A stretch of 64,000 bases of DNA from Spirodela intermedia (Eukaryota; Streptophyta; Magnoliopsida; Alismatales; Araceae). Shown here piece by piece: positions 23,787-42,723 of this stretch (positions within the stretch are counted from its first letter, which is position 1; each line of letters starts with the position of its first letter). The position numbers were made by a program, and so were the translations under genes. The notes below the pieces were generated by a model. It was given only the letters and a program-made list of their open reading frames with translations, was not told the origin of the DNA and made no database searches. The stretch is from NCBI GenBank assembly GCA_902729315.2, contig LR746265.1, forward strand, positions 2,336,892 through 2,400,891. Direction: 5' to 3'.

Positions 23787-26700
23787 GCCCACCGGCCCCT
23801 TCCTCCTTCCCCACCCGCCTTGGCTAGTGATCCTCTCTGGTATGAATGCGAGCTGGGAGAGGAGATGAAAGGGGAGAGAGAGCGAGAGGAGGCCCAAGGC
23901 GTGGGATGGAGAGGGGAATTGAGAAGGAGCACACTCCCTGTTTATCTGTGCTCTGATAAGAGGGAAGGAAAGAGGGAGATAGAGAGGGGGGGGTGCAGGG
24001 TGGGCCTCGCGGAGCTTTAAATGCCGGGGATTTCAGCTGCACAGTTCGAACAGGACCCCGCTGAAACCCTTTCCGAGCTTTTTGACGTGTGGAAGGCTAT
24101 CATTTACTGCTACCCCAGGAAACCCGAAAGACGAGCAAAACATCGACGGCTTTACCCTTCTTCTTCCTCCTTCCCTCCGCGTCTGCTGCTGCGTCGTCTC
24201 TCTCTTCCCCATCCCACCCCCACCTGCGCACTCAGACGAAACCAAGTACAGGAAGAAAAAGGTTGGATCTTAACGCCTGAGAGCCGACTGTGCTAGGGTT
24301 CGCAGATTCTCCCGAGAAGTGGAGAAGAGGACAAAGGGACTCCTTCCAACAGGCACAGGAAGAGAGAGAGAGAAAGGAGTAAATGCGATTCATACGGAAA
24401 GGAGGAAAGAGAGGGCCGAATGGCGGAGCAATTTAATGCGGTGCAGCAGACATCTCTGCCGCAGCAGCTGAAGGTACGGCAGCGCGATGGTGGTGGTCAC
24501 GATCCTGGTGAGTGAGGCTCCGTCCAAGGTATTTGCTTGCTTGCTGCGTCCCATTGTAGTAGCAGTAGCAGTAGTAGAAGAACAAGAAGAAGATGATGAT
24601 GAAGAAATTGGCGAAAAGATCGCCAGAGAATGGAGGTTGGGCTCGTCTTTTCCGGTGACCTCTTCCTCCTCCGCTGTCGTGGGCGGGCGTGGCTGCGCCG
24701 CTCTGAACGACGCTCCAAGTACCAGGATGGTGCAAGAGTGGGAGAGGCGGGGAAACGCTGTGCATGGGGCAGCTCTTCTGTTGGCCCGTCGGTGAGGCCC
24801 CACCGCATTGATGAAGATGGCACGTGCCGGAGTTATTTCCCAGATCTGTCTCTCACCTCGGTGGAGGAAATCACGATAATACCCCCTTTATCCGATCCTC
24901 GTAGTTTGTGTGGGCCCCTGGCCTTCTTCATTCTGATAGTTTCGTCCATTTATTATGGCGGGCATTATGTGGGCTGGGCCTATTTATGTGTTCCGAAGTC
25001 TGCGGCGGGAAGCCCAGCTTTGTTCCTTAAATACCGACGGCGGCGCACCCACTTGCCCGATCGAGACCCCCCCTCCCCCAAGACGGCCGACATTCAGTTC
25101 CCGAGAGACCCACTTGGGCGTGTAAATGGGCCTACCAATTAGTCGAGCCCAGTCAAGACCTCCAGAGGCGGCCCAAATGTCCTTAATGGGCTCGGATAGT
25201 CTGGGCTTGGGTTTAAAACTAAGCCCATCTTTTCTCTGAAGTCCGGCCTTGGGTTAGTCCGTGCATGACCAACGCTCTCCCTCTCTCTGCCCGTTATCTT
25301 CGAAAGTACCCCCAGAGAGTCCCTAGAAAGGAAAATCAAGAGGCCAGAGTTTGACCTAAAAACCAGCAGCTCCTCTGTCTGTATGTCTGTCTGTTTGTCT
25401 GTCTGTCTCTCTCTCTCTCTCTCAGGGTTTAAGCTCGGTACAATCTGGAACAGAAGCCGGCAAGCCTACAGCCTCTTCCATTGGTTAAAAAAGCTCAGTG
25501 CAATCTGGCACAAAAGCCAACAGCCCAGCACTCTCTCTCTCTCTGATTTAAAGCACGGCGCACAGGTTCCCCGTCACTCTCCCTTGCTGGAATCCAATCT
25601 CGGCTTCTTTGCCGAACATCCACTCTCGGGTTTGTCGCTCGGTGCATATCTGACCTCGAACCCAACACCCTCTCTCTCTCTCTCTATTTTAATAACAATG
25701 AACGAGCGAAGAGCAGCAGGAGATAACATTGAATTCACCGACAGGAGGACGAAGCCGTGGACGTACAGAAAAACAGGTCCTGTCAATCGAACATCTGAGG
25801 ACGAAGAACGAAACATTCGAGCATCTCTCGTCCTCCCCCCCCTCCCCGGCTCATTAATACAGAGGCCAAGCTCGGGAAGAACAGCGCCGGCTCCCGAGGA
25901 CAAGTACCACGACGACCGAGACCAACGTACAAACTTCAAGCCGAGTTTTCGCAGCGTCAAGGAACTCTACAGAGACGAGACAAGGTACGGCCAACACAAG
26001 AGAATGATCCCGCGCAGGCTTCCTCGTGATAGCCACATCCGATGACGATACAGAGAATAAGCAACGAGATGATCCTGAAAAGGGTAGGCCGCAACAGACG
26101 AAAATGGTGGTAACTGATGAGCTGCGGACGCCACTTGAAGCGAAACAAACATGCAGAGCTTTCCCGGGAAAAAAAACTCGATCTTCGTCAAACCATGAAA
26201 TGATAGGGGAAGGCAGATGTTGATTATGAGAAAAATGTCAAAAGCTGTTCTTGCAGGTCTCCTCCACCATGATGTCTATGCTTGTGCAATCATCCTTTCC
26301 ACCACACGTGAGAATACTGCTCGTCCAATCCAAGCAACACTAAAGAAAAAAGGTTTGCACCAAAGATCTGGACCTACTAACTGGAGAAAGCTTACTCTGC
26401 ATTATCTTACTCGATGAAATCTCTCTCTCTACATTATCTTACTCGACGCGTAGGATTTTATCTTTCTTTCCCCTCCGGACTATAAAGAGACTTGAGCATG
26501 GGGGGGGGGGGGTCATAGATGGAGGAGGGCAAATAATGATCACAGGGGATGCTCACATGAACGGTAAATTTACGCAAAAGCCCTAAAGAAAACGCACAAA
26601 TTCCACTTAGGTTCTTGGATGTAGACAACTTTCGAATTATCAGGCAAGCGGAAAAACATCGAATCCAGCACTTGCCTTTAAAATATTCCGGATTTGGAAA

Positions 26701-27427
26701 TTTAGATGGAAAAGACCAACTGGGCTTTTCATATATCGTTCAATGGCGTCATATATGTAATGTTTGATGGACTAGTTGCTTCATTAAGAAATTTGTTAAG
26801 GATAAGGAGAGTTGGGTTCTCTGAGACCATGAAAAGGGTCAAAAGTCAGCTTGCAAGGAAAGGGTCATAAGTTAGAGATGAGAATGGATGAATTAAGTCA
26901 TGTTGGCAGATCCCACGCGTCACTACGTCAAACCACGGCGACAAAACATTATGATCCAACTCTGCACGGTCGCAAGCTATCATGAGAAGTTCCCCACTTA
27001 TGAGATGAGCGTAATCAGAGTTAAATCATCAATGAGCCGTTTCAACTCTAGGCAAATGACGTTTCACTATCTGACTGTGAAAAAGGGAGGGAGACAACAA
27101 AGACAGTGGTGTTGCAAGTGCATGACTTTTCTTGAGAAGTTGTGTTGCTTCTATGAGGTAAACTGCATGAGCCGAATAAAGAGCATGCAAGATTACATCA
27201 ACTGAGTCAAGTCGAAGTAACATTTCTCAAAGAGCAGAACAAGAGTGCTGTACAAACTCACAGGAAGAAATAAAAAATACCCTACAGAAGGATGATCTAG
27301 CCGTTACGTTGAAAGAAAAACAACACCAACCTAAAACCAATCATAAATGGCCAAAACAGCTACAGATTAAATTTATATACCAGGACTTACTCGGAAGCTG
27401 ATATGTACAGAAAGTGAGGTCTTGCAA
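23787..27427. other. Long intergenic region: MYB promoter, repeats, helicase 3' flank
   Basis: About 3.6 kb without a gene I can support. The left part (23787 to about 24900) is the upstream region of the minus-strand MYB gene and is GC-rich with GA/CT runs. The middle holds a degenerate 60-bp tandem repeat (25431-25660). A G run of 12 lies at about 26501-26512. The right part is AT-rich and flanks the 3' end of the helicase gene. No transposase, reverse transcriptase or integrase motif was seen on either strand. Confidence 0.65.
25431..25660 (+). repeat. Degenerate 60-bp tandem repeat with CT-array spacers
   Basis: Units begin with AAGCTCGGTA at 25431, AAGCTCAGTG at 25491 and AAGCACGGCG at 25551, exactly 60 bases apart. 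The first two share CAATCTGG and a following ACAGAAGCC/ACAAAAGCC. A fourth, more distant copy may start near 25628 with a GCTCGGTGCATATCTG segment. Units are preceded by GGTTT/GATTTA and often by CT runs. A (TGTC)n/(CT)n stretch at about 25383-25424 precedes the array. Confidence 0.7.
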
Positions 27428-27433
27428 TTTATT
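27428..27433 (-). terminator. Probable poly(A) signal of the helicase gene
   Basis: AATAAA on the minus strand, 36 bases past the helicase stop codon. The spacing is short but plausible; real 3' ends may lie further left. Confidence 0.45.
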
Positions 27434-27468
27434 TATCACCACGCACCCCCGGAAATCGCCCCCAATTC

Positions 27469-33675
<6,207 letters not shown>

Positions 33676-34709
33676 AGGGTTCTCCACCGAAAAAAACTGC
33701 TATCCCGATCGCAAAAAAAAAAAACACAAGATCGGCACTCTTGAACTAGGTTAAACGATACCACGTCAAACCAAAGACGCAAAAAAAAAAGATGGACAAA
33801 CCTCCCACTAAAAGGAAGGGAAACCTAAATCGCCCGCATTTGCGAAGGCGGTGGGACGAGATATCTACGAGATAACCGACACTGGCGGAGAAAGAAAAAA
33901 AAAAAACCGTAAGAACCCGGGCGGATTCCGACGATAAGAAGGCCGCAGAACTTTGAATCCAAAAAGGCCAAATCGACGAAAGCAGCGAGATATTAGACTG
34001 ATAGATGGCGGACGACAGCGTTGCAGTCAGACTGGGGTACGCCGTTTCACGAATCGACCGGATGAGGCGTTGCCGGAGAGAGGGACGTAGGGGCCGACGT
34101 AGGAACTGACCTCTTCACTCGCCATTAAGAGAGGGCGGGTGGATAGAGAGACAGCATCGAATGAGCTCGTGCCTCTGGCTCCTGCCTCCCAGTCTCCTGT
34201 TTTCCTTTAGGGCATCAAATGGGGAAGATCGGCAACGAAAAGACGAATGAACCCTTCCTTCCCCTTCAAATGCCAGATAAGGTCCCCGCTCCCACAACCA
34301 TCGGTCGGAACCCCTCGCGCAAAACCGCCGCGCCGCGCTCAATCCACCTCGCCGCTGCATGGCATGCGCAACGGCTAGTTCCATCACCCTTCTTCCTCGG
34401 CCATCGGCGATTCCAGGCATTGTCAGCATGTTCTAAGGATCCTGTGGGTCTCATATGAAATCCGAGGACGAAAACATGAAACAATAAGGATATTGGATCG
34501 AATCAAGTCTTGACGCACTGAAATCATCGAGAAATCTAGTAGAATGGGGGAGGGGAGACGGGGAGACGGTTTTTTCTCCAGAGGGGAGTGGCCCAGGAAG
34601 GAATTCTACAAGGAAATCCTGGGAATTTTCCAAGTCAGAGGGGAACAGACTGTCTGGTCTTCTTCGCCGACCCCCCCCTCCAATATACAAATGCAAGTCT
34701 CACGTCCTG

Positions 34710-34782
<73 letters not shown>

Positions 34783-34873
34783 ATCTCTCCACACAAAAGC
34801 AGACATCCTCGCAGTAGATATTATTAGTTAATAGGTGCCAAGAAAGAGCACTCCTGGGGATGATGGTAGGATC
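33676..34873. other. Helicase promoter/5'UTR and carboxyltransferase-alpha 3' flank
   Basis: The sequence between two genes that both read on the minus strand. The left part should hold the helicase leader and promoter, with several A-runs that would be pyrimidine-rich tracts in the transcript; a 5'UTR intron is possible but not resolved. A (CT)n array lies at 34712-34776, about 100 bases past the carboxyltransferase-alpha stop, and so is perhaps in its 3'UTR. No gene is supported. Confidence 0.6.
34712..34776. repeat. (CT)n array of about 65 bases
   Basis: A perfect CT run, followed by CTATCT interruptions to about 34788. It reads as GA on the strand of both neighbouring genes and lies just beyond the carboxyltransferase-alpha stop codon. 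Confidence 0.9.
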
Positions 34874-37800
34874 TCACCCCCTACCGTTGTCGACGAGAGG
34901 AGAAGCGTGCAGCTGTGGGTCGACGGTCAGGGACTCGAGCTTCTTCTTCAGCTCTTCCGAGTCGATGACGGCAACTATTCTCTCTCTGATCTCCTTCTCC
35001 AGCTCCAGCGCCCTCTCCCTGTTGGCGCTCTTCATCTCCTCCTTCAGCTCGTTTATCTTCTCCCTGAGGCCACCCGCTTCGACGGCCCTCTGAATCTCCT
35101 CGCCTATCAGCAAGTCCGCCTGTGCGATCCTCTCCTCCAGGTCTGGCGGCGCCGATGGCAGCTTCTTCTTCCCCAGGGCGATCACCTCCAGTTTTGCGGA
35201 CTTGAGCATCTCCTTGAGCTCTTCCTTGGCCGTCTCCACCTCCTCCGTCAAGCTCTCGTCCAGCTGCTCCCCTCTGGTCACCTTCTCGCGGGCCATCCTC
35301 AAGATCTCCATCCTCCCCTTCATCTGCTCTTGGAGCCTCGCGTTTATCTCTCTCTTCAGGCTCTCCCCCTTTGCCTGCTGCTCAAGGAGCCGGCTGGCTT
35401 CTGTCAGAGTCTCGAGCTTCTGTTTCAGGCCCAGGTAGGAGCCGGGGCGAGAGAGAGCTAGATTGAACTCTTGGGCCAGCTTGTCGGCCCTCTCCTTCAC
35501 ATTGGGGCTGAGGGCGCTCTCAGACGCCGTCGAGGACTTGGAAAGCTCCATTTTAATGGCTTCCAGCTTCTCCTGGAGACCCATCGATATGAAGGCCTCG
35601 GTCATCTCCTTGTCTACTTCTCGTCTCAGGTTTTCCATCACCTCGTCGGAAATCGTGGGTCCCGGAGGCTTGCTGCCCTTTGATTCTCGTGCTTTTTTCT
35701 TCAGGTTCTCGATCTCCGCCTCTAACTCAGCCGTTGTCTGAACAATGCCGGCTTCCTTCTTCTTCATGCTGCGCTTCCTCTCCGGTTCCACCGTGTCCGC
35801 TTCAATAAACCCGCCAAGCTGCCGGAACTTGTGGTGGCGGTGGCTCAGCAAGCCCTCTGTGTCCAGACCCGACAGCTCCTGCAGGGATCCTGGATCAGTC
35901 AACGCCTGCGGAATCTTTTAAAGTTGATTGAAGAAAAGCACAAGTTATCTTAAAAAGTCGTATCGAAAACATGCAACCTACGAAGAAACAATGCGGGTGG
36001 CCATCATTCTGATCTCAGGTCCTATTTTTTAAAAAAAATATCTTAAAAATATAAACCTCGATGAATTGGAATGATTTTTTCTCTAAGGTTGACTTTGAAA
36101 GCCCTCTTCACAGCCCGTTCCTTTCATGTGCTTATCAGGATTGAGAAAAAAAAATATGCAACTATCGTGCCATTTGGTGTTGAGAAAAAAATTGAATAAT
36201 TTGAAGATGTGACGTCCAAAAAGCAAGAGAAGGAGAAAAACCTCCACGGCTTTTATCACAGCGAGCTTTATCTGTTGGGATGTCCAAGCTGGGTCCGTAT
36301 GCGCCCCACCCAGAGGTTCCTGATGGCCAAGAATCACAGGAGGCTGGTAAGTCCAACAACTGATCATAAATCCCAAAATATAAGACCGGAGACACAGTCT
36401 TAGCAATGGGTAAGAGGTTCTGTTACAAATATGCCTGCTTTTTTTAATTAAGGAAAGCCGTCCAGAAGGAATATTTGGGCTGTAGATAGTACAATGAAGT
36501 CAAAATTTAATTAACCAAGCCCTTTGTGAGCAAAACATAAGAGGAAGCATGATTCAGAAAGTCAACGGGTATGATTCAACTTCATTATTAGCATTTTGCT
36601 TCTGGACCCCTTAAAAATGAATATACAACTCGTAAAACTCTGATTAAAAAACGACGGTGAGGCTTGCTAGAGACATGAGCAAGTATCCTGACAGAGCGCC
36701 TGAACAGAAACTTAGTTTATAAAAAATGAGCATATGAATCCCTGCAAATATGAACTTCAATGTCATCAGAATTGGGGAGGATACGCAGATGAGAGAAATA
36801 ACTTACTGGGATGACTTCATCAGCTATTTTGAGTTTGCACAATTCTGTGGATGTGATCTTTAGCTTCTCAGCAGCCTAAAGATAAGATAAAGAAGTGTGA
36901 ATCTCGTGCTTCTTTCAGGGAGAATCAATCACTGTAAAAAGAATCACCTTTGGAGCTGCTTTGGAAGACTTCCACAAGATTGCTGCACATGCTTCTGGAC
37001 TGCCCGACGTAGAAAAACACAAATTGAAGAAAACAAAAGTCATGATCAGGAGGAAAACATAAGGGTTTCATATCCTGTGTTATCAGATTTAAAAAGTTGA
37101 AAGAAAAGATAGAGTTTAATCTGGAGATAACTACAGGTTTTAAGTTTTAATACAGATGACAGAGAGAATAAATCATAAGTAGGGTGAAATCTCAAGGTTT
37201 TACGCACTACATGGCCACAAATTGTAGTACAAAAACAGGTAAAGACATCCGAATAACCTTGCCACATAAAAAACAGAGTTCTCCAGCATGAACAATTTGT
37301 TTGAACAACCAATAGCAAGCGCACCACCAGATCCACCTTCACCAATAACGACAGTGATAATTGGAACTTTTAGACCGAACATAGTTCTCAAATTTTGGGC
37401 AATTGCTTCTCCCTGGAAGAAGGAAACCAACCACAAACTTCTATGAATATTAAATACTCCTCCAAGCAACAGAACAGGAAGCATATCTTTCTACCCACCT
37501 GGCCAAGTTCTTCAGATTTCAGATCAGCGAATGCCCCTGGAGTGTCTATAAACGTGACGATAGGAAATCCGTGATGATCTGCATACTTCATCATACGCAA
37601 TGCCTTGCGATAGCTGTTTGAAAGATGAAGCTCAATGAAGCTAATTTTTCAAATTTGTTAAAACAAACTATGAAATGGGAATAAAGATATCCTCAATATT
37701 TTAATGTCTTGAGCCCAAAGATCCTTCGAAAATATACTAACATCATTGTGGAAAATGTTTCTAAGTTAACAAAGCTCTAGATGTAAAAAAAACAAGGGCG

Positions 37801-40800
37801 AGCTCCAACAGAAAGTGAGATTGCCATATCCAAGACAGAAACAAGAGAATAATGCCGAATCACCCTTAACAATAAATTTTTCAAATATTGTTGTCAAAGT
37901 TATTGTCTCATTATCTTGAGAGTAAATAGCATTGAACCAAAATGCGATCAAGATAGGATGACAGGGACCAAAGGACAAGGAACATTACCCATGTGGAGTT
38001 GGCATTCCAAAGTTGCGTTGTATGTTTTCTTTTGTGTTACGACCTTTCTGATGACCCATGAACATGTATCTTTTGCCACCCATGCTTCCAATGCCAGTAA
38101 CAATAGCCGGATCATCATAGCCTGAACGATCTCCATGAAGCTCCACCCACTTAAAAAATATAGAGAACCAGCAAGATATTTGTTTATGTAGGAGAGCAAA
38201 TAGCAGAAGGAAAATGACCTAACAAAGCAATTAACGGAATACCTTGTCCGTAATATTGAGGATATGGTCAAGGAATGTTGGTCGGTTTGGATGGCGAGCA
38301 ATGCTCAAGCGTTGGATTGGAGTCAAATGTGTATACAAATCTTTTAAAGCCTGAACATATTGACAATATGAAACCAAACGGAGCAATTATTAGCAAACCA
38401 TGTTACAGAATTTGGGAACAGAAATAAATGTTTCCACGATGATCATACGAGTATATTTCATCAGACGAACAAAATTATGCCAACTGACATGGTGGACCGT
38501 AAGCCAAATATCTGCACAAACATTAAGAATATTAAGGAAGTGTTGTAAGTAGTAGTACAACAGAGAAATGTGATCCTCGGGTCTGGAGCTGGCAAACTAT
38601 TCCAAATGACTGCATGGGCTTTGATAAAATGGATGCATAAATTATCTGTCTACAGAATCAAAGCCACCGTAATATTGGTGAGGCAGATGGTATCAGATAG
38701 TGGCACAGCGATATGTTGCAAAAGGAGTCCAATGTTGGATGATACATAAAGTCGATATAGTCGACTTCTCAAATCTAAAATACCACCAGCAGTTTAAAGT
38801 CATTTTTCATACAGTCAAGCAGATTTATGTATGGTAATATATTAAATCATCCGGAATCTTACATAAGCTACCATAAATTCTGCACATCAGAAGATTGGAA
38901 AATACATCGTATCTGATCGTTAATAATAGTAATGTACGATTCTTCCAAAGTTTGCCAGAATGCTAACGGAAAAGGATAATCTTGTTGTCAGGATTTTTTC
39001 CCCTCATTGTGACTTATAATCGCAAAAAAAACTTGGTGATCATTTAAAAAATACAGCAATTCATTCATCACAAAAAGTAAAATTACGAATCAATATGAAG
39101 AGAACTACGAGATTAAAGCATTCAGCGCTAACCTGCTGGTACTTGTTTTCCAAGGAGTTAATTTGATCACTGAAATCCAGACCAGTTTCATCAGCCATTT
39201 TCCTTACCTGGAAAACAAATGAAAATGACACACAAGAAATAGACTTGCTAAGGGACATATATGAAGGCTGGAGTATAGATGTACGAGCATACTAATATTT
39301 GAGGAAGGAGATGAAAGTCGGGACAAATGATGCAATCCCACAGATATGCCATATAAATAATCATCCCAATAAGAAACGTGTATATTAAACGGCCAATGTC
39401 TCTTTAATATTTATCAAGAGAACAATCCCAAGCAGTAGAGATCCCACCACAGCACTTCCATAAAAGTTGTGAGCAGACATACGATACCATTTCGGACAAA
39501 AAGCCGAGTGGATGTATCCACCAATATCAAGATCCATTCCACTCGATTAATCTAGAAGCCACCTTTGTGGATGATGTTTACACAATGGTTTGCAAGAGCA
39601 GCCAATTTGGAAGAGAATAAGTAGCAGGTGATCCGAAAAAATTGGCAGGGTAGCTGAATCAGCCAGAATCAGGTGAGAATGGGCATAGTTGTTAGATTGG
39701 TTTTCAATAATCTCCAAACGCTTGTTAGCTCAATCCAGCTACAGAACGGAATTGGTCCTACCTGATGTTGGATCCTTCAACCTAAACCACAAAACTGATC
39801 ATGTGGTAAGCAATAAAGACAAACTTTAAAGAATCATTCTCTTTATATTTCCTTTTACACTCACATTTCCATTTTGAAGGACAGAAAAAAAATTGGACCT
39901 TACCTAGTTGGCTGTGCATAGAGACTTGCCTGGAGATCGAGAGTTGGTTTTTGACAGCTGAAATAATCAATGGTATTATTACTGTCACTGATTCCAAGTT
40001 CCTCAACTTTTGGATGTTGTCTTGACGCAAGAAATGGCATAAATAACAATTTGACATCATTTTGGTGTGAGATTAAAAATATTACTAAAATCTCTATTCA
40101 CTCTCATCCATAAATGCATTCCGTAAAATTACAAGTGCCCTCCTTCGAATAACTCGCCCTAATTTGAATTCATATTTGTTTAGATTATATGACCGAAGAG
40201 TTTCTTTTTTCAAACACAGCTAAAGAAAGTCTAAAGCAACAGCCCAAGTGTACAAAAATCTTGTCATCGTATGCATTCATCATAAATATTGCTCATACAA
40301 AATTTCAGCAAGTCACTGGCCTGATTCCCCTTATCTATGGAAAGAGGAGCACAAAACTGATTGTGCATGAATAATTTGACATTTATTTTGGTTTCTGGCC
40401 GGTTTTGGTAAAAACCCATGAGCAGACTACCGTCAAAATAGCAAGTTTATCATATAACTTCACCAAGGATTGGGTGACAACAGGTAAATCCAAAAATAAG
40501 TAGTCAACTGAATCATTTCAATCCGGTTTCGAGTCTTTTCCTTTTGACACAGACACCCATCACAGGGAATGCATATTTTTCAAAAAAAAATCACTATTTT
40601 CTCTAACCAACAATTGTCCCTTGAAGTGCGCTCTAATCAGGGAGTAGGGTAGAGAGTGTCCATCATGATTCGTGAATGAAGTTGCAGAGTAAAGTTCAGT
40701 TTTTCTGTGTAAGTCTAATCTTTGGATTTCTGAAGTTTTTTATGTTTCTGTTGCATGAATAAAAAGTAGAGCCAAAAATAAATTAAAGTTGATTCTGAGT

Positions 40801-41228
40801 GAGGATGAGATGTAATTTGAAAATATTGCAAAGAATACCATTCGAGGAGAACTTACATCGATTATCTTTTTCTCTAAATCAACGAGTGGCTTCTCAAAAT
40901 CCAGAGTAACTGGTTTAGGCTTCTCAGCAAGAGGCTTGAAATGAGATAAGTAATTCAAATGTCCACTTCTGAGGTTTGGGTCAATATCCCCTGGCCAAGG
41001 ATATTCGTGCTTCTGTCCCTTTCTAATTCTTGAAAACACACAAAACCGGCATCTTCTTCGGACCCGATATCTTTCAAGATGATTCAACCGAACTCCATAA
41101 AATGCTTTACACAAACTATTTGATAGGTCAGAAACGTTGAAATCAATTTTTGTAAAAAAGTGGGATCCAGATAAGAATCTGCAACCCTCTCCACCATTGA
41201 GTGCAACAGACATCGATAAAGAAGTCAT
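34874..41228 (-). CDS. CAC3: Plastid acetyl-CoA carboxylase carboxyltransferase subunit alpha
   Basis: Nuclear-encoded alpha subunit of the multi-subunit plastid acetyl-CoA carboxylase. With the beta subunit it moves the carboxyl group from carboxybiotin to acetyl-CoA, giving malonyl-CoA, the first step of fatty-acid synthesis. Ten coding exons: 40857-41228, 39133-39207, 38243-38350, 37989-38149, 37499-37613, 37258-37412, 36948-36999, 36807-36875, 36242-36319 and 34874-35914; 741 residues. Residues 1 to about 70 are basic and serine-rich, fitting a transit peptide. The catalytic region is strongly conserved: [70 protein letters not shown] and the oxyanion/CoA-binding [12 protein letters not shown] (301-312). 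The last exon (396-741) encodes a Lys/Glu-rich coiled coil known from plant but not bacterial AccA. Length is close to Arabidopsis CAC3 (769). A 5'UTR intron at 41302-42121 is likely (donor GTAAGT, acceptor GACGCAG). Confidence 0.96.
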
Positions 41229-41301
41229 GTCAGAGGTTCAATGTTCTTCCAGAACCAAAAGACTTTCAGTGATGGTGTTTGGAATCTTGACTACAGTATT
41301 C

Positions 41302-42121
41302 CTGCGTCAACAAGCAATCAAATATATGAGACATCTGTGGCATATAGTCCATTATAAATTTTTAGATAAAATTATTATGGGACACAGTATTTTCCTTCCA
41401 CACAATAACCATGACACAGTGAAATATCGCCTCCCATAATTTGCTAACACAACTTCAAAGCATTTCAAACCAGATGTCATTTAGAGCACATTTATGTGAA
41501 TCCATAATTTTTACGTAACTGAAGATAATTTTTGTGAGCATGTCCATAACAAGAGAACAATCACATGAAATAACGCGACACTTCCATGAAATAAGGAGAT
41601 GGGAGGATATTCATTATTCCAACATCATCCTGAGACCTGCCATAAGTATGAAACTTGTCGAAAATACGGAGAATAATAATCCTCCGTGATTAGAATGGAG
41701 GTCAGGAACTCAGGATGAAAATGCAGGGTACCCACATTTATATCAGAGAAATATAATTACCGCCCGTGTTCGCTGATCAGTGAGACTGTTTGAATGGGAA
41801 TCAAATATGATAGTCCTCCACGTTTAGTGAAGTCAATAATGCATTTAGGCGACAGTCTTACAGAATCACTACTTAAGTAGAGACATCAATTATTCAGAAT
41901 AAATAAATTCATCAGTATCCTCCAAAGCTTCAAACCGAAGACCAGTTCGAATGATTCATCAACATCAAGTAGAAAACAAAAATAAACTACTTAGAATCAA
42001 AAGTACAACGCCACAGACGACAAAGGACCCACGAATTCGAGAGAGAATTAGCACAACCTGAAATCCTACGGCCGCAGGGAGCCAGATTCCAGACAGTAAT
42101 ATCATACAGAATTCAACTTAC
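41302..42121 (-). other. Inferred 5'UTR intron of carboxyltransferase alpha
   Basis: On the minus strand a strong donor (CTTC|GTAAGT) lies at 42121 and an acceptor (TTGACGCAG|G) at 41302. The acceptor is 73 bases upstream of the ATG at 41228. This implies a non-coding first exon somewhere between 42122 and about 42350. It rests on splice consensus only. Confidence 0.45.
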
Positions 42122-42673
42122 GAAGCATAACAATGGACGCTGGAGATCTAAAAGGAGAAATAGCGGGGAAATCTCACAGCCTCGGCACGAATATAACAAC
42201 GAGACGTATCCGAATCTCCCTCAAATATCCGCAGCGACCAGCATACGCAACTTGAGGAACGATTAAGAGATCTGGGAGTACTCAGAACTCGGCGAACCCG
42301 ATGGCTCGAAGAACCAGCGTCAGTCTTGCCCCGACGTCATCACAATCAGTGAGGCGCTGGGAGGAGAACTCGAGGACGAAGTGGATGGGGAGAGTGGATT
42401 GGATTGGCCCGGCCGAAGCGGGCCACGCGAGCAGCGGGCATCACGAGGCTTGCGCCCGGAGAACGCCACGAGAGATCTGATCAATCACGGCCGTTAATCA
42501 TGTACATGAAAACTCTATGTGGGCCCCAGGGCTCAAACGACTTTTCCTCGTGAAACATTCGAGTCTCTCCGTCCCATTATTGGGCCTATAGTGGGTTGCC
42601 CTCGGCCCATTTATACCCTTCAGTCTAAAAATGTACTACTGGTAATGCTTTCTCAGAATGAGTTAAATCTTCC
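42122..42673. other. Carboxyltransferase-alpha promoter and MYB 3' flank
   Basis: It contains the probable non-coding first exon and promoter of the carboxyltransferase-alpha gene (left), then intergenic DNA running into the 3' flank of the second MYB gene. No gene is supported. Confidence 0.5.
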
Positions 42674-42679
42674 TTTATT
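42674..42679 (-). terminator. Probable poly(A) signal of the LAF1-like MYB gene
   Basis: AATAAA on the minus strand, 45 bases past the stop codon of the MYB gene at 42724-43694. Confidence 0.5.
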
Positions 42680-42723
42680 CACTTCACGCCTGGAATTACA
42701 ATTGTTACAGAGACCTCTCTAGC

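Noticed and set aside
23544-23897. Open frames with long Arg-Glu or Leu-Ser runs around 23.6 kb (also at 34.7 and 44.3 kb)
   Set aside because: They are direct translations of AG/CT dinucleotide arrays and not proteins.
24390-24823. Minus-strand frames upstream of the first MYB gene
   Set aside because: They have Ser/Thr runs from trinucleotide repeats and share no features with known proteins; read as MYB upstream DNA.
25383-26045. 220-residue plus-strand open frame
   Set aside because: It starts in TGTC/CT repeats and runs through the 60-bp tandem repeat. The charged second half resembled a retroelement gag only superficially, and no protease, reverse transcriptase or integrase motif is present.
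26400-26446. Direct repeat CATTATCTTACTCGA, two copies 32 bases apart
   Set aside because: Could be mistaken for a target-site duplication, but nothing resembling a transposon lies between the copies; read as a small local duplication.
34835-35741. Plus-strand open frames opposite the last carboxyltransferase-alpha exon
   Set aside because: Leu/Ser-rich reverse image of the Lys/Glu coiled-coil region; no independent evidence.
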